Notes: a model not told the origin generated them from the letters alone. 48,806 nt of DNA from Atopobacter sp. AH10 (GCF_003664595.1 NZ_QXPZ01000030.1:1-48806); one strand, 5' to 3'; numbered from the stretch's first letter, positions 13,607-21,735 are shown. Program-made: numbers and translations.

Positions 13607-13630
13607 TGAACACATAGTAATTAGTGTTCA
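13607..13630 (-). other. Hairpin in the leader of the coiled-coil/helicase genes
   Basis: A perfect 7-bp stem (TGAACAC/GTGTTCA, arms 13607-13613 and 13624-13630) with a ten-base loop lies just upstream of the AAGGAGG site at about 13594. It could be an operator or leader structure. It is also the sort of dyad that IS110-type elements target, and the IS110 element begins just to the right. No function can be proved. Confidence 0.35.
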
Positions 13631-13654
13631 AAAATTTCTTTTTACTATATGATA

Positions 13655-13836
13655 ATCATAGGCTTGTGGATTGGTTTTTCCTCCTATAGCTTTGACTATT
13701 TTATTAAGGTTCCAACCACAATTCTATGTTTATTTGTTTATGAGTTAGATAACGCTAGACGTTTTATCTCGTGCAAGGATACGATACATAGTTTTTGTGG
13801 TTACCACAGCCAATTTATTTTAAAGGATGTGTTTTT
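13655..13836 (+). ncRNA. Putative bridge RNA region of the IS110 element
   Basis: The noncoding leader of the transposase is strongly structured. An outer stem pairs AACCACAA (13714-13721) with TTGTGGTT (13795-13802). It continues with CTATGT (13724-13729) and ACATAG (13786-13791). Inside it, AGATAACG pairs with CGTTTTATCT apart from a two-base bulge. A weaker upstream stem joins ATAGG near 13669 to CCTAT near 13683. IS110-group elements encode a bridge RNA of about 180 nt in this position (knowledge from IS621). The fold and location fit, but the guide loops and exact ends were not derived. Confidence 0.45.
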
Positions 13837-15000
13837 ATGATTTTTGTTGGTATCGATGTTGCTAAAGATAAGCATGATTGTTTTATTTGCTATTCTGATG
13901 GTTCTGTTTATAAAGATGCTTTTTCCTTTTCTAATGATAGAGATGGTTTTAATATTCTTTTATCTTTTATGCCAGAACCTTCTGAGAATGTTAAAGTGGG
14001 GCTTGAAGCTACTGGTCATTACAGCTTGAATTTAATTAACTTTCTTGTTGATAATGGTTTTAATCCAGTTATTTTCAATCCCCTTCAAATTAATCTTTTC
14101 AGAAAAGCTCATACGCTTAGAAAGACTAAGACTGATAAAACTGATGCTAAGTTAATTGCTTTCATGCTTTCTTCCAGTGATGCTAAACCCCACTTAGATT
14201 TATCTTATCATGTTGTGGAGCTTAAGTCATTAACTAGATATCGTTATAGACTTAAAGATCAGCTCGCTAGGCTTAAAATTTCTATTTCTAGAATTGTTAA
14301 TATTATTTTTCCTGAGCTTGAGAATTTAGTTTATTCTGTTAATCAAAAGTCTACTCTTGCTCTTTTGCATGAGTTCCCATCTAATTATTTGATTGCTAAT
14401 ACTCATCTTACTAGAATTACCAATATTCTTAAATCTAATTCTAGAGGCAAATATGATAAGTCTAAAGCCTTAGAGATAAGATCTGCTGCTCTTAATTCTA
14501 TTGGTTCTGATTCTGATGCTTATAGATTTGAACTTGTTCAAACTATTGATTTGATTAATTTTTATTCTTCTAAGATTGATGAATTGGATTCTAAGATTAA
14601 GGATATTCTGCTTGAGCTTGAGTCTCCTATTTTATCTATTCCTGGTATTTCTTTTAATTTGGCTTCTATTATTTTAGCTGAAATTGTTGATATCAATAAA
14701 TTTGACACTCCTAGCCAGCTTCAAGCTTTTGCTGGTCTTGATCCTGCTACTCATCAATCTGGAAAATTTGTTGCTTCTGGTGTTTCTATGGTTAAGAGAG
14801 GTTCTCCTTATCTAAGATGGGCTCTTCTCAACGCTGCTAGGCTCGTATCTATGAGAGATCCTAGTTTTAAAGAATACTATCAAAAGAAGAGAAACGAAGG
14901 TAAACACCATTTTGTTGCTCTTACTCACGTTGCCAAAAAATTAATCAGAGTTATTTTTAAATTACTTAAAACCAATACTTTATTTGTTTCTCAAGTTTAA
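13837..15000 (+). CDS. IS110-family transposase (DEDD)
   Basis: This is a 387-residue transposase of the IS110 family. It starts MIFVGIDVAKDKHDC: the first Asp of the RuvC-like DEDD domain sits in GIDVAKDKHD. KTDKTDAKLIA follows near residue 105. The C-terminal transposase_20 region contains IPGISFNLASIILAEI and FAGLDPATHQSGKF. The ATG at 13837 is chosen over an in-frame ATG at 13795 because the AAAGGATG site precedes it and because the alignment of the family begins there. Length and motif order look intact, so it may be active. Codon usage is rich in GCT, TCT and CTT, unlike the ICE genes. Confidence 0.93.
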   Translation: MIFVGIDVAKDKHDCFICYSDGSVYKDAFSFSNDRDGFNILLSFMPEPSENVKVGLEATGHYSLNLINFLVDNGFNPVIFNPLQINLFRKAHTLRKTKTDKTDAKLIAFMLSSSDAKPHLDLSYHVVELKSLTRYRYRLKDQLARLKISISRIVNIIFPELENLVYSVNQKSTLALLHEFPSNYLIANTHLTRITNILKSNSRGKYDKSKALEIRSAALNSIGSDSDAYRFELVQTIDLINFYSSKIDELDSKIKDILLELESPILSIPGISFNLASIILAEIVDINKFDTPSQLQAFAGLDPATHQSGKFVASGVSMVKRGSPYLRWALLNAARLVSMRDPSFKEYYQKKRNEGKHHFVALTHVAKKLIRVIFKLLKTNTLFVSQV

Positions 15001-15212
15001 TATAATAAATTTTTTTAGCCTTTAATTAGGCTTGTTTGCCATGCTCATTTTTATTTAATTGTCTTTTTTGTTATCTTTTCACTTTTTTGGCGAATTATTT
15101 TTATTTTCGCCCTTGTATTCATATAGTTAGTCTTACTATCTAATCTAAGTTATGTTTTCCCTAAATATCCTACCTCCCATACAAATTTACTAAATTTAAT
15201 AAGCGTATCAAA

Positions 15213-15399
15213 CATAAACTATTCCTTTTCATAACGAGAAATTACATTTCTTATCCCACTTTCTATTGCCTCCAAAAAATCTTTCTTTAGTGATTTTCCC
15301 TGTACAATATCCAATAGCTCCATTTCCCATTTTGATGTTGTTTCTGCGGATTTAAAAGTATCGGCTACAATCGTTACAATGTTGATTCCCTTATGTGTA
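15213..15399 (-). pseudogene. Diverged 3' fragment of a topB gene
   Basis: About 187 bases align with the 3' end of the complete topB at 22443-22629, with roughly 15 differences (about 92% identity by eye) and no gaps. The reading frame is still open and ends at the same stop (SRYEKE versus SRYKKE). Most changes are silent or conservative. It therefore came from a related but distinct topB and was not copied recently. At its upstream end, identity stops abruptly near 15399, where it is fused to a small unrelated ORF. Together with the intact gene it brackets the RiPP region. Confidence 0.85.
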
Positions 15400-15521
15400 T
15401 TAACTTATCTGTTGATTTAGCCACCTTACCATTTATCTTTTTTAATTCCATCAGGCTTTTGATGTTGTAGTTGTTATTCATCCCGTATTTCTTTCATGTC
15501 TGTTTTTTCGTTTTCTGCCAT
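15400..15521 (-). pseudogene. Two small overlapping ORFs, the second fused to the topB fragment
   Basis: A 15-codon ORF (MAENEKTDMKEIRDE) starts at 15521 after an AAAGGATG site and stops at 15474. A second ORF starting at 15481 (MNNNYNIKSLMELKK...) overlaps it and runs into the topB fragment near 15400, where its own 3' end is lost. This looks like the 5' end of a small ICE gene joined by deletion to a topB 3' end. I do not recognise either product. Confidence 0.45.
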
Positions 15522-15545
15522 TTAGTTCATCCTTTCGACTTCCAC

Positions 15546-15582
15546 AAAAAAAAGATTTCCTGTACTTAGGAAACCTCTTTTT
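15546..15582 (-). terminator. Rho-independent terminator
   Basis: On the minus strand, AGAGG-TTTCCT pairs with AGGAAA-TCT around the loop AAGTAC, followed by a run of eight T. It would stop transcripts coming from the cargo operon or the decayed gene at its right. Confidence 0.7.
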
Positions 15583-15621
15583 CTCTTGCTTATATTTTGT
15601 TTTTCGTTTTCGGTATTGATT

Positions 15622-15960
15622 TTAAGTTGTGGATTGTATCTTTTTTCTTGCTCTATATTCCCTTGCTTTTACTTTCTCATACTATCTAAATTTTTCAATA
15701 TTTTTAGCTCAGTATTTTTTGGAATATTCTCTATGGTATGCTAGTGATTTTTCTTTCTTTGCTTCTTCAATTTCTTCTCCCATCTGTATCATTTCTTGTT
15801 CTGTTGGCTATATTTGTTTTGTGAGTTCATTCTCAAATCTGCTTATATAGTTAAAATAAACTTCTATACGCTGAACAACATATCTTGCTCTTTTGACATC
15901 TCGCTCATGCACTATAATTTTACTGATAATTTGAAAATTTATCAATTACTTTTTTACCCA
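15622..15960 (-). pseudogene. Decayed ORF with three in-frame stops
   Basis: Read in one frame from about 15951 (LINFQIISKIIVHERDVKRA...), this stretch has the composition of a real protein but is broken by TAG, TGA and TAG. An alternative start, ATG GGT AAA at 15960, would need a frameshift. The C-terminal part is rich in Arg, Lys and Tyr (YHREYSKKY, KAREYRARKK), like the basic tails of small DNA-binding phage or plasmid proteins. Family unknown. The stops look like single-base changes, so the gene decayed in place. Confidence 0.5.
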
Positions 15961-16068
15961 TGACATAAATATCCAACGTTCCACTATCTACTTATATATT
16001 TTGTTATTAGTCTATTCATTAAATTAATAATATTAAAATGTTTATCATACTGAAACAAAAAATAAAAG

Positions 16069-16085
16069 AAGTTTTGACACTATCC
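16069..16085. mobile_element. Solitary IS-type end matching the 20.1-22.0 kb element
   Basis: AGTTTTGACACTATCC here contains the 11-base inverted-repeat core of the insertion sequence at 20128-21998 (TTGACACTATC at its right end). No transposase is attached. The surrounding 15961-16113 holds no gene. It may be a scar of an earlier copy. Confidence 0.4.
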
Positions 16086-16113
16086 TATTTTTAATATTAA
16101 ATATTTATTTAGT

Positions 16114-17781
16114 CTACTTTTTACAAATTTTGCCATCTTTTAATATAAAATAATTAACATCATATTTTTTTAACAGTTCTAAATTATGTGTAACTATTAT
16201 AACAATTTTTTCACTTGCAATATCATTCATAATATCAATAACTTTTTTTTCCATATTAGGATCCAATGCTGATGTAGGCTCATCCATAATAATCACATCA
16301 GCTTCCTTTATGAGCATTTTTGCTAATCCTATTCTTTGCCACTGTCCTTTAGATAATTCTTCCCCACCAAACCATTTACCCATCTGCGTATCTAATTTAT
16401 TGTCAAAGTTATCAACTTTATTTTTCAGCCCCAAAATTTCCAATATATTAAAAATTTTTGTATCATCATATCTATATTTATCTGACATTGAAATATTCTC
16501 TCTCAGTGTAAATTCATATTGATTATAGTCTTGAAATAAAATTGCTATTCTATCTCTAAAAGATTTCTTGTCTATATTTTTTAACTCTACATCATTAACA
16601 AATATTTCTCCTTCATATTCATTATAAAGACCAGCAATTAATTTTATCAATGTACTTTTTCCAGAACCATTTTCACCTATTATTACTATTGGTTTACCAG
16701 TCGTAAATTCCACATTAATTTTGTTAATAATTACTTTTTCTCCATAACTAAATGTTACATTTTTTAGGATAATTTCTTTTATGTTTTTCGAAATTTTTTT
16801 CCTTCCTAAATTATCCTCTTTAATATCAATAAATTCAAAATAATTTTCTGCATATAATTTATCTTTGTATATCTCAGATAGAGACTTAAATATGGACATA
16901 AAATTCAATTGTATATTTTCAATAGAGTAAATGAACCCCATTATGTTTCCCACTAACCCATTAGTAGCTAACGATTTCATAATATATAATGATATTAACA
17001 ATATTTTTACTATTAACTCAAACAATTGAATTGCAACATTTACGATATTGTATATACATGATAACTTAATCATATATTTCATTGTTTTTTCTTTGTATTT
17101 TATGAATTTCTTTAATAAAACATCTATATACTGAAAAGTTATAATTTCCTTTATAGCTATATTATTTGTAAGCAAATATTTAATATAGTCACTTTTTCTT
17201 AATATTAAAACATTACTTTTTTCTACATTATATGCATATTCTCCCATTTTTCTATTAACAAAAAAAGAAAGTATTGGAACAACAAGTATAATCCACCAGA
17301 ATTCATTTTTATAACTTATCAACAGTGATATTATAGACATTATCGATATAATATCTTGAATGAATTTCACAAAATGTATATAAATATTAACCACCTTGCC
17401 TTGCCCAAGAACTTGTGCTTTACTTATTAAATTATAAGTATGTTCTTCATCAAAGTGTTTTAAAGACAATATTTTTATTTTATTTATAAAATTCTTTTCT
17501 AATAAATATTCTATTTTTAAAGCAAAAACTTGATTTATATATCCCTGAATCTGAGTAATACATATAAAAAACAGATTTACAAAAAAGAATAATGTTATAT
17601 ACGTTATAATAGCACTCTTACTACTAAAATTTTGTATATTATTTATTAAATTTTGTAATATATATATTTTAATAGCTTCTCCAAATCCCAAAAAAATACT
17701 AAATATTAAATTTGCTATAAATAAAAATGGTGATGAAATATAACACTGTTTAAGAGATCTCAATAAAATACTCTTTTTCAT
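16114..17781 (-). CDS. ABC exporter of the RiPP operon (fused TMD-NBD)
   Basis: This is a 555-residue half-transporter that would work as a homodimer in the membrane. About 320 residues form the membrane domain with hydrophobic segments. The nucleotide-binding domain has Walker A GENGSGKS (369-376), a Q-loop at FQDYNQ near 417, signature LSKGQ (476-480), Walker B VIIMDEP (496-502) and an H-loop in VTHN (530-533). No C39 peptidase domain is present, so leader removal must be done by another protease. It follows the precursor gene by about 65 bases, with a hairpin between them, and its likely cargo is the modified peptide. Base composition is even more AT-rich than the ICE backbone. Confidence 0.92.
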   Translation of the reverse strand: MKKSILLRSLKQCYISSPFLFIANLIFSIFLGFGEAIKIYILQNLINNIQNFSSKSAIITYITLFFFVNLFFICITQIQGYINQVFALKIEYLLEKNFINKIKILSLKHFDEEHTYNLISKAQVLGQGKVVNIYIHFVKFIQDIISIMSIISLLISYKNEFWWIILVVPILSFFVNRKMGEYAYNVEKSNVLILRKSDYIKYLLTNNIAIKEIITFQYIDVLLKKFIKYKEKTMKYMIKLSCIYNIVNVAIQLFELIVKILLISLYIMKSLATNGLVGNIMGFIYSIENIQLNFMSIFKSLSEIYKDKLYAENYFEFIDIKEDNLGRKKISKNIKEIILKNVTFSYGEKVIINKINVEFTTGKPIVIIGENGSGKSTLIKLIAGLYNEYEGEIFVNDVELKNIDKKSFRDRIAILFQDYNQYEFTLRENISMSDKYRYDDTKIFNILEILGLKNKVDNFDNKLDTQMGKWFGGEELSKGQWQRIGLAKMLIKEADVIIMDEPTSALDPNMEKKVIDIMNDIASEKIVIIVTHNLELLKKYDVNYFILKDGKICKK

Positions 17782-17802
17782 ACTCTTCTATCCTTCCATA
17801 TA

Positions 17803-17836
17803 ATAAAGAGGGATAGAATACACTATCCCTCTTTAT
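17803..17836 (-). terminator. Intercistronic hairpin between precursor and exporter
   Basis: A perfect 14-bp stem (17803-17816 with 17823-17836) and a six-base loop start 11 bases after the precursor stop. The 3' flank is only weakly T-rich, so partial termination or 3'-end protection of the precursor message is more likely than a full stop. This is common where a peptide must be made in excess of its exporter. Confidence 0.75.
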
Positions 17837-17846
17837 AATTGTAATA

Positions 17847-18053
17847 CTAGATACTTGATCTTGAAGTATTACTAGCAGTTGATGCATTAGCACCATGATT
17901 ATGAGGCCAACAATTGCATCCACAATGAGAACAATTATCAGCATCACCCAAAGCAGAAGAGAAAGCTATTCCATTTCTGCACATGCATGCAAGTGGTTTT
18001 ATTCCACCTTCGTCTCTTTTTAGGTCTCTGCCTAATGGATTCGTGATTTTCAT
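17847..18053 (-). CDS. Six-cysteine RiPP precursor peptide
   Basis: This encodes 68 residues with an AAAGGAGG site seven bases before the ATG. The first 22 residues form a charged leader (MKITNPLGRDLKRDEGGIK). The core has six Cys at 23, 25, 41, 44, 46 and 48 in a CxC-x15-CxxCxCxC arrangement. It ends in a Ser/Thr/Ala/Asn-rich tail (GANASTASNTSRSSI). The spacing of paired cysteines and the small-residue tail resemble sactipeptides such as ruminococcin C, in which a radical SAM enzyme links Cys sulphur to alpha carbons. The gene lies 17 bases after the radical SAM gene and before the exporter. The link type (alpha or beta/gamma) and activity are not known. It is likely to be a bacteriocin. Confidence 0.85.
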   Translation of the reverse strand: MKITNPLGRDLKRDEGGIKPLACMCRNGIAFSSALGDADNCSHCGCNCWPHNHGANASTASNTSRSSI

Positions 18054-18070
18054 AACTTCTACCTCCTTTT

Positions 18071-19609
18071 CTAAAATAACTGCATTTTATTCAAATCCTC
18101 TATTACAGAAGGATTAGAATACATCATTTCATGATATAGTTTTAAATAATTTTCTATACCAAAACGTTCGCTAATACATTTATACTTTTTAGTCAATATA
18201 TTTAATCCATCCTTATCATAACAAATCGCATAACAAATACTACACAAATTTATTGCCCAACATCTTGAGCAATCATTTTTAGAACACTCACAATAATCAT
18301 TTACATAGTATTTCTTTATCGAGTCTATGTCATATCCATCTATGTAATTCCCTATAGTTGGTGTTTCTCCCATACGCTCACATAAATTGTAATTACCATC
18401 AACTGTAACAAACAATTTCCTTCCACCTGGCATACAACAGCCATTCATTATATATTCATTCATAGGTTTCCCAGAAATTCGCCTACTATGAATTTTTTGG
18501 AGATTTTGCAAAATTCCATTCCACGTAAATGGATTTTCAGATGTTACATTATTTATAAAATTTTCAGCCCATTCCTGAACTGGATTATTATCTCTCATAA
18601 ACTCTTTTGATGAATTATAAAATCGCCTACTCTTTATATCATTTTCATTTATCTTTCTTCCATAATCCACATAACTTGTAATTATAGAAGTTTTTTCGTT
18701 TATAAATGGACAAGTTTTGAAAAAATGCTGTATTCTAGATAACTTGTTTTCATCATATGGGGGAGTAATAACTGTACTCAATAATATTAAATCTTCTTTT
18801 CCTCTACTCTTTAGCTCATTATATAAAATTCCAAGACCTTTAGTTGTTCGATCAAAACTTCCATTGCCATTGATATCCACTCTATATTCATCATGTGTGA
18901 TTTTATCCCCATCTATACTACAAACTACAGAAAAGTTTTCTGTAGTTGCAATAAACTCAGCAATTTCCTCATTCATAAGAGTTAAATTAGTTGTCATAGA
19001 AAAATACAACTTTGTATTTAATTTCAGTGATAATACATACTCAACAATTTTTTTAATCAGTTTAAAATTAACTAAAGGTTCACCACCATAAAAAGTCACA
19101 TAAAACTCATCATCTACTCTATCAATAATATTGTTAATACTTTTTATTGCAATATCTAAAGGCATATCTTTAGTTTCAGAAAAATCTCTAAACTTGGAAT
19201 TTTCATCACCATATATACAATATTTACACCTAAGATTACATTTCTGAGTTACCTCCAGTATTATCTGATTCAATTTTCTATTTAGATTTTCTTCTAAATT
19301 CAAGACTTGATCTCCAGTAAATTCCACAAAAGGACAGGCTTGAAGCAAACTCTCTTTATCTATTATATCAACTACTTTGCTAAATACCTCTATGTTCGTA
19401 TTCTTAAATATTTCTTCTAATGATTCATTATTTTTTATAGAAAGAATTTGTTCAAATATTTGATACTCTTCAAATGTACATTCAAAAATCTTACCTGTCC
19501 CTAAATCATAGAAAAAATATTTATTTCTAGTTTGAAAAGTTTTTCCTAACCTCTCATAGTATATGTTCTTTGATAATATACTTTTTAACTTGCTTAACTC
19601 TTTACCCAT
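18071..19609 (-). CDS. Radical SAM/SPASM peptide maturase (CcpM-like)
   Basis: This is a 512-residue radical SAM enzyme. The AdoMet [4Fe-4S] motif is CNLRCKYC at about residues 124-131. A YGGEP motif follows. A C-terminal SPASM region (about 395-480) has many Cys: GCCMPGGRKLF, YNLCERMG, CECSKNDCSRCW and LCSICYAIC. The N-terminal 100 residues, with YFFYDLGTGKIFE, look like the substrate-recognition part of Cys-rich-peptide maturases (CcpM type). It should form thioether links in the downstream precursor. The ATG at 19609 is chosen because GGAGG lies ten bases before it; the TTG three codons upstream is too close. Weak promoter-like boxes occur in the 83-base gap after vanZ. Confidence 0.93.
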   Translation of the reverse strand: MGKELSKLKSILSKNIYYERLGKTFQTRNKYFFYDLGTGKIFECTFEEYQIFEQILSIKNNESLEEIFKNTNIEVFSKVVDIIDKESLLQACPFVEFTGDQVLNLEENLNRKLNQIILEVTQKCNLRCKYCIYGDENSKFRDFSETKDMPLDIAIKSINNIIDRVDDEFYVTFYGGEPLVNFKLIKKIVEYVLSLKLNTKLYFSMTTNLTLMNEEIAEFIATTENFSVVCSIDGDKITHDEYRVDINGNGSFDRTTKGLGILYNELKSRGKEDLILLSTVITPPYDENKLSRIQHFFKTCPFINEKTSIITSYVDYGRKINENDIKSRRFYNSSKEFMRDNNPVQEWAENFINNVTSENPFTWNGILQNLQKIHSRRISGKPMNEYIMNGCCMPGGRKLFVTVDGNYNLCERMGETPTIGNYIDGYDIDSIKKYYVNDYCECSKNDCSRCWAINLCSICYAICYDKDGLNILTKKYKCISERFGIENYLKLYHEMMYSNPSVIEDLNKMQLF

Positions 19610-19692
19610 ATATATCAAACCTCCATATATTTTATATCACATTCAATAATATTCGATAATATTTTGCAAAAAGCTCAACTTGAAGTTGTATA

Positions 19693-20103
19693 CTAATTAT
19701 TTTTTCTCTTAGTGAAAATGTCTGCAACTAAAAAACCAATTACACCACCTAAAACATTTGTTATCACATCCGTTATATCTGATGCCCCAATAGACATAAT
19801 ATACTGCATTATTTCAAAAAATAAACTTACTACTAGAAAAATTAAAAATGCCTGGTTAATTTTAATACCACAACTTATTTTTTTTAATAAAATTCCAAAA
19901 GGAATAAATATTAATATATTAAAAATAGGTTCTAACCAAAACAGATCTCCTTCTATAATATTGTCATAATAGAAAGGAATAAAGTTTACGTCTCTAACCC
20001 TCCTCATATCACTAATAGAAAAGCCTAGCTTAAAAAGAACTAGCCAAGACAACAAAATCAAGTATATGAATAACAATATTTTTAATATATTTTTTTTCTT
20101 CAT
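19693..20103 (-). CDS. VanZ-family membrane protein
   Basis: This is a 136-residue integral membrane protein with about four hydrophobic segments and typical VanZ features: the RDVNFIPF stretch, FNILIFIPFG, and a C-terminal SDITDVITNVLGG followed by a last helix. VanZ relatives in antibiotic and bacteriocin operons give low-level tolerance to cell-envelope agents. Here a role in self-immunity is an inference from its place before the maturase. Without the insertion sequence it starts about 13 bases after the regulator stop, so it belonged to the same operon. Confidence 0.88.
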   Translation of the reverse strand: MKKKNILKILLFIYLILLSWLVLFKLGFSISDMRRVRDVNFIPFYYDNIIEGDLFWLEPIFNILIFIPFGILLKKISCGIKINQAFLIFLVVSLFFEIMQYIMSIGASDITDVITNVLGGVIGFLVADIFTKRKNN

Positions 20104-20206
20104 TATTATAACCTCAACCTTTTATGCGGTAGTGTCAAAAACTACCTGTTTTTATTGTTCTAAAATCCTTTAAAACCTTGATTTATTGGAGGTTTGCAAA
20201 TAAAAA

Positions 20207-20277
20207 GAGCATTTACCTCCTATTTTTGGTATAATGTCTATTACCAAACCAACCTTATACAAAAGGAGTAAATGCTC
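20207..20277 (+). promoter_or_regulatory. Ribosome-site-masking hairpin with internal promoter
   Basis: GAGCATTTACCTCCT (20207-20221) pairs with AGGAGTAAATGCTC (20264-20277), the latter covering the transposase ribosome site (AAAAGGAG). A perfect -10 box TATAAT lies between the arms (20230-20235). A transcript from it would start near 20241 and lack the left arm, so its ribosome site stays free. Read-through transcripts from outside would carry both arms and be masked. No good -35 box was seen. Confidence 0.65.
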
Positions 20278-21735
20278 ATGGACATTATACTTTATTTACT
20301 TAACTTAATTCAATACCAACAAAAACAAATTTGCTGGCTTTTTAACTTTATCTGTAGATATATTCCCATTAAGCAATGGGCTTTCGATGATTCTCATTCT
20401 CCTAAGTACCAAAAATTTAAGATTGATGAACTCCCTAAGATTCTCCACTATGAGCCATGGGATTACAAAGATTACATTCCTTACATCGAATGGCGCTATG
20501 GCAAGCAAATCAAGCCAGTTTCCAGACGTTCTGAATGTGACATTGACGACGAATGCCAATGTCCAAGATGCAATGCTCCCAAGCCATATCTCTATAAAAA
20601 CAATGGTTCCAAAGGACAGATACTCTGTAAAGTATGCTCTACAAAATTCAACCCTGCTGAAAGCAGATTTACACGGACAACAACATTACGCTGTCCTCAC
20701 TGTCTGAATACTCTGGTAAAAAAGAAAAACCGTAAGCATTTCATTATTCACAAGTGCGTCAATCCGAAATGTCCGTATTATCTTCACAACCTTAAAAAGG
20801 TTGATAAAAAAGACCTTGCAGAAGGCTATGGAAAAAACAAATATAAACTCCACTACATCTATCGAGAATTCCGGGTAGATTTCTTTCGCATGGACTTAAA
20901 CAGTCTCCCTAAAAATGCATCTTCTTTGAAGTTCACCAAACACGATCAGAATGTCATGTCTCTCTGTCTTACCTACAAAGTGAATCTTGGACTGTCACTC
21001 CGCAAAACAGCTCAGGCTTTAAAGGATATTCATGGTATCAGCATCTCACATCAACAGGTTGCCAACTACTGTAAAACTGCCTCTGTCTGCATAAAGCCTT
21101 TCGTAGATAATTACAATTACGGAACTGACAAAGTATTTACTGCTGATGAAACATATATCAAAATCCGTGGCATCAAAACCTATATCTGGTTCATTATGGA
21201 TGTTGCAAAACGTTCCATCATTGGTTACCAAGTATCTGATAATCGTGGCGTAGGACCATGCATTCTTGCAATGCGAATGGCATTTCGACATCTAAAAGAG
21301 CTTCCTAAAAACTTTAAATTCATTGCAGACGGCTACAGTGCCTACCCACTCGCTGCCCAGCAGTTTTTCCGCAAATTCGGCAAAAAGTTTAAGTTCGAAA
21401 TCACGCAGGTAATCGGTCTTACCAATGATGATGAAGTCTCCAAAGAATTTAGACCCTACAAGCAGATGATTGAACGCTTAAACCGTACATACAAGGCTTC
21501 ATATCGTAAAACAAATGGGTTTGATAACATCAATGGAGCCAACTATGATCTGTCTCTATGGGTTGCCTATTACAACTTTTTAAGACCACACAAACACAAT
21601 AAATTCAAACCTTTAAACGAAGTTGAAATAATATCACAAGCTGATACAATGCCCGGCAAATGGCAATTGCTCATTTCCCTCGGTCAACAGACAATCCTAA
21701 ATCTCCAACACGGCAAAGCTGCTAACTGTTCTTAG
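20278..21735 (+). CDS. DDE transposase with zinc-ribbon N-terminus
   Basis: This encodes 485 residues. Residues about 85-165 hold three CxxC-type pairs (CQCPRCN, CKVC, CPHC, then CVNPKCPYY), a DNA-binding zinc region. A helix-turn-helix follows near LSLRKTAQALKDIHG. The catalytic DDE residues are in FTADETY, FIADGYSAY and KQMIERLNR, an rve/IS6-like fold. The ATG at 20278 is preferred to that at 20272 because it gives a nine-base spacing from AAAAGGAG. The gene seems intact. Codon usage and GC content differ strongly from the ICE and from the RiPP genes. Confidence 0.9.
   Translation: MDIILYLLNLIQYQQKQICWLFNFICRYIPIKQWAFDDSHSPKYQKFKIDELPKILHYEPWDYKDYIPYIEWRYGKQIKPVSRRSECDIDDECQCPRCNAPKPYLYKNNGSKGQILCKVCSTKFNPAESRFTRTTTLRCPHCLNTLVKKKNRKHFIIHKCVNPKCPYYLHNLKKVDKKDLAEGYGKNKYKLHYIYREFRVDFFRMDLNSLPKNASSLKFTKHDQNVMSLCLTYKVNLGLSLRKTAQALKDIHGISISHQQVANYCKTASVCIKPFVDNYNYGTDKVFTADETYIKIRGIKTYIWFIMDVAKRSIIGYQVSDNRGVGPCILAMRMAFRHLKELPKNFKFIADGYSAYPLAAQQFFRKFGKKFKFEITQVIGLTNDDEVSKEFRPYKQMIERLNRTYKASYRKTNGFDNINGANYDLSLWVAYYNFLRPHKHNKFKPLNEVEIISQADTMPGKWQLLISLGQQTILNLQHGKAANCS

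Larger units (their letters stand above)
13655..15060 (+). mobile_element. IS110-family insertion sequence (ends approximate)
   Basis: This is one IS110 element on the plus strand, opposite to all the ICE genes around it, lying between the coiled-coil gene and the topB remnant. IS110 elements lack terminal inverted repeats, so the borders cannot be read directly; these limits are estimates. Downstream of the transposase, 15001-15212 holds no gene. It has two small stems, AGCCT/AGGCT near 15020 and GGCGAA/TTCGCC near 15095, and is otherwise AT-rich filler. Confidence 0.6.

Noticed and set aside
12904-13617. Plus-strand ORFs rich in Ser, Phe and Leu opposite the coiled-coil gene
   Set aside because: They are antisense shadows of Lys/Glu-rich codons, with no ribosome site or family. 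The same applies to plus-strand ORFs opposite DUF4366 and the NlpC/P60 gene.
15001-15212. A possible terminator for the IS110 transposase
   Set aside because: The two small stems lack a following T-run on the plus strand.
17750-17947. A 65-residue hydrophobic ORF overlapping the precursor peptide gene
   Set aside because: It lies in another frame over the precursor and hairpin, and has no ribosome site; the precursor has a strong one.
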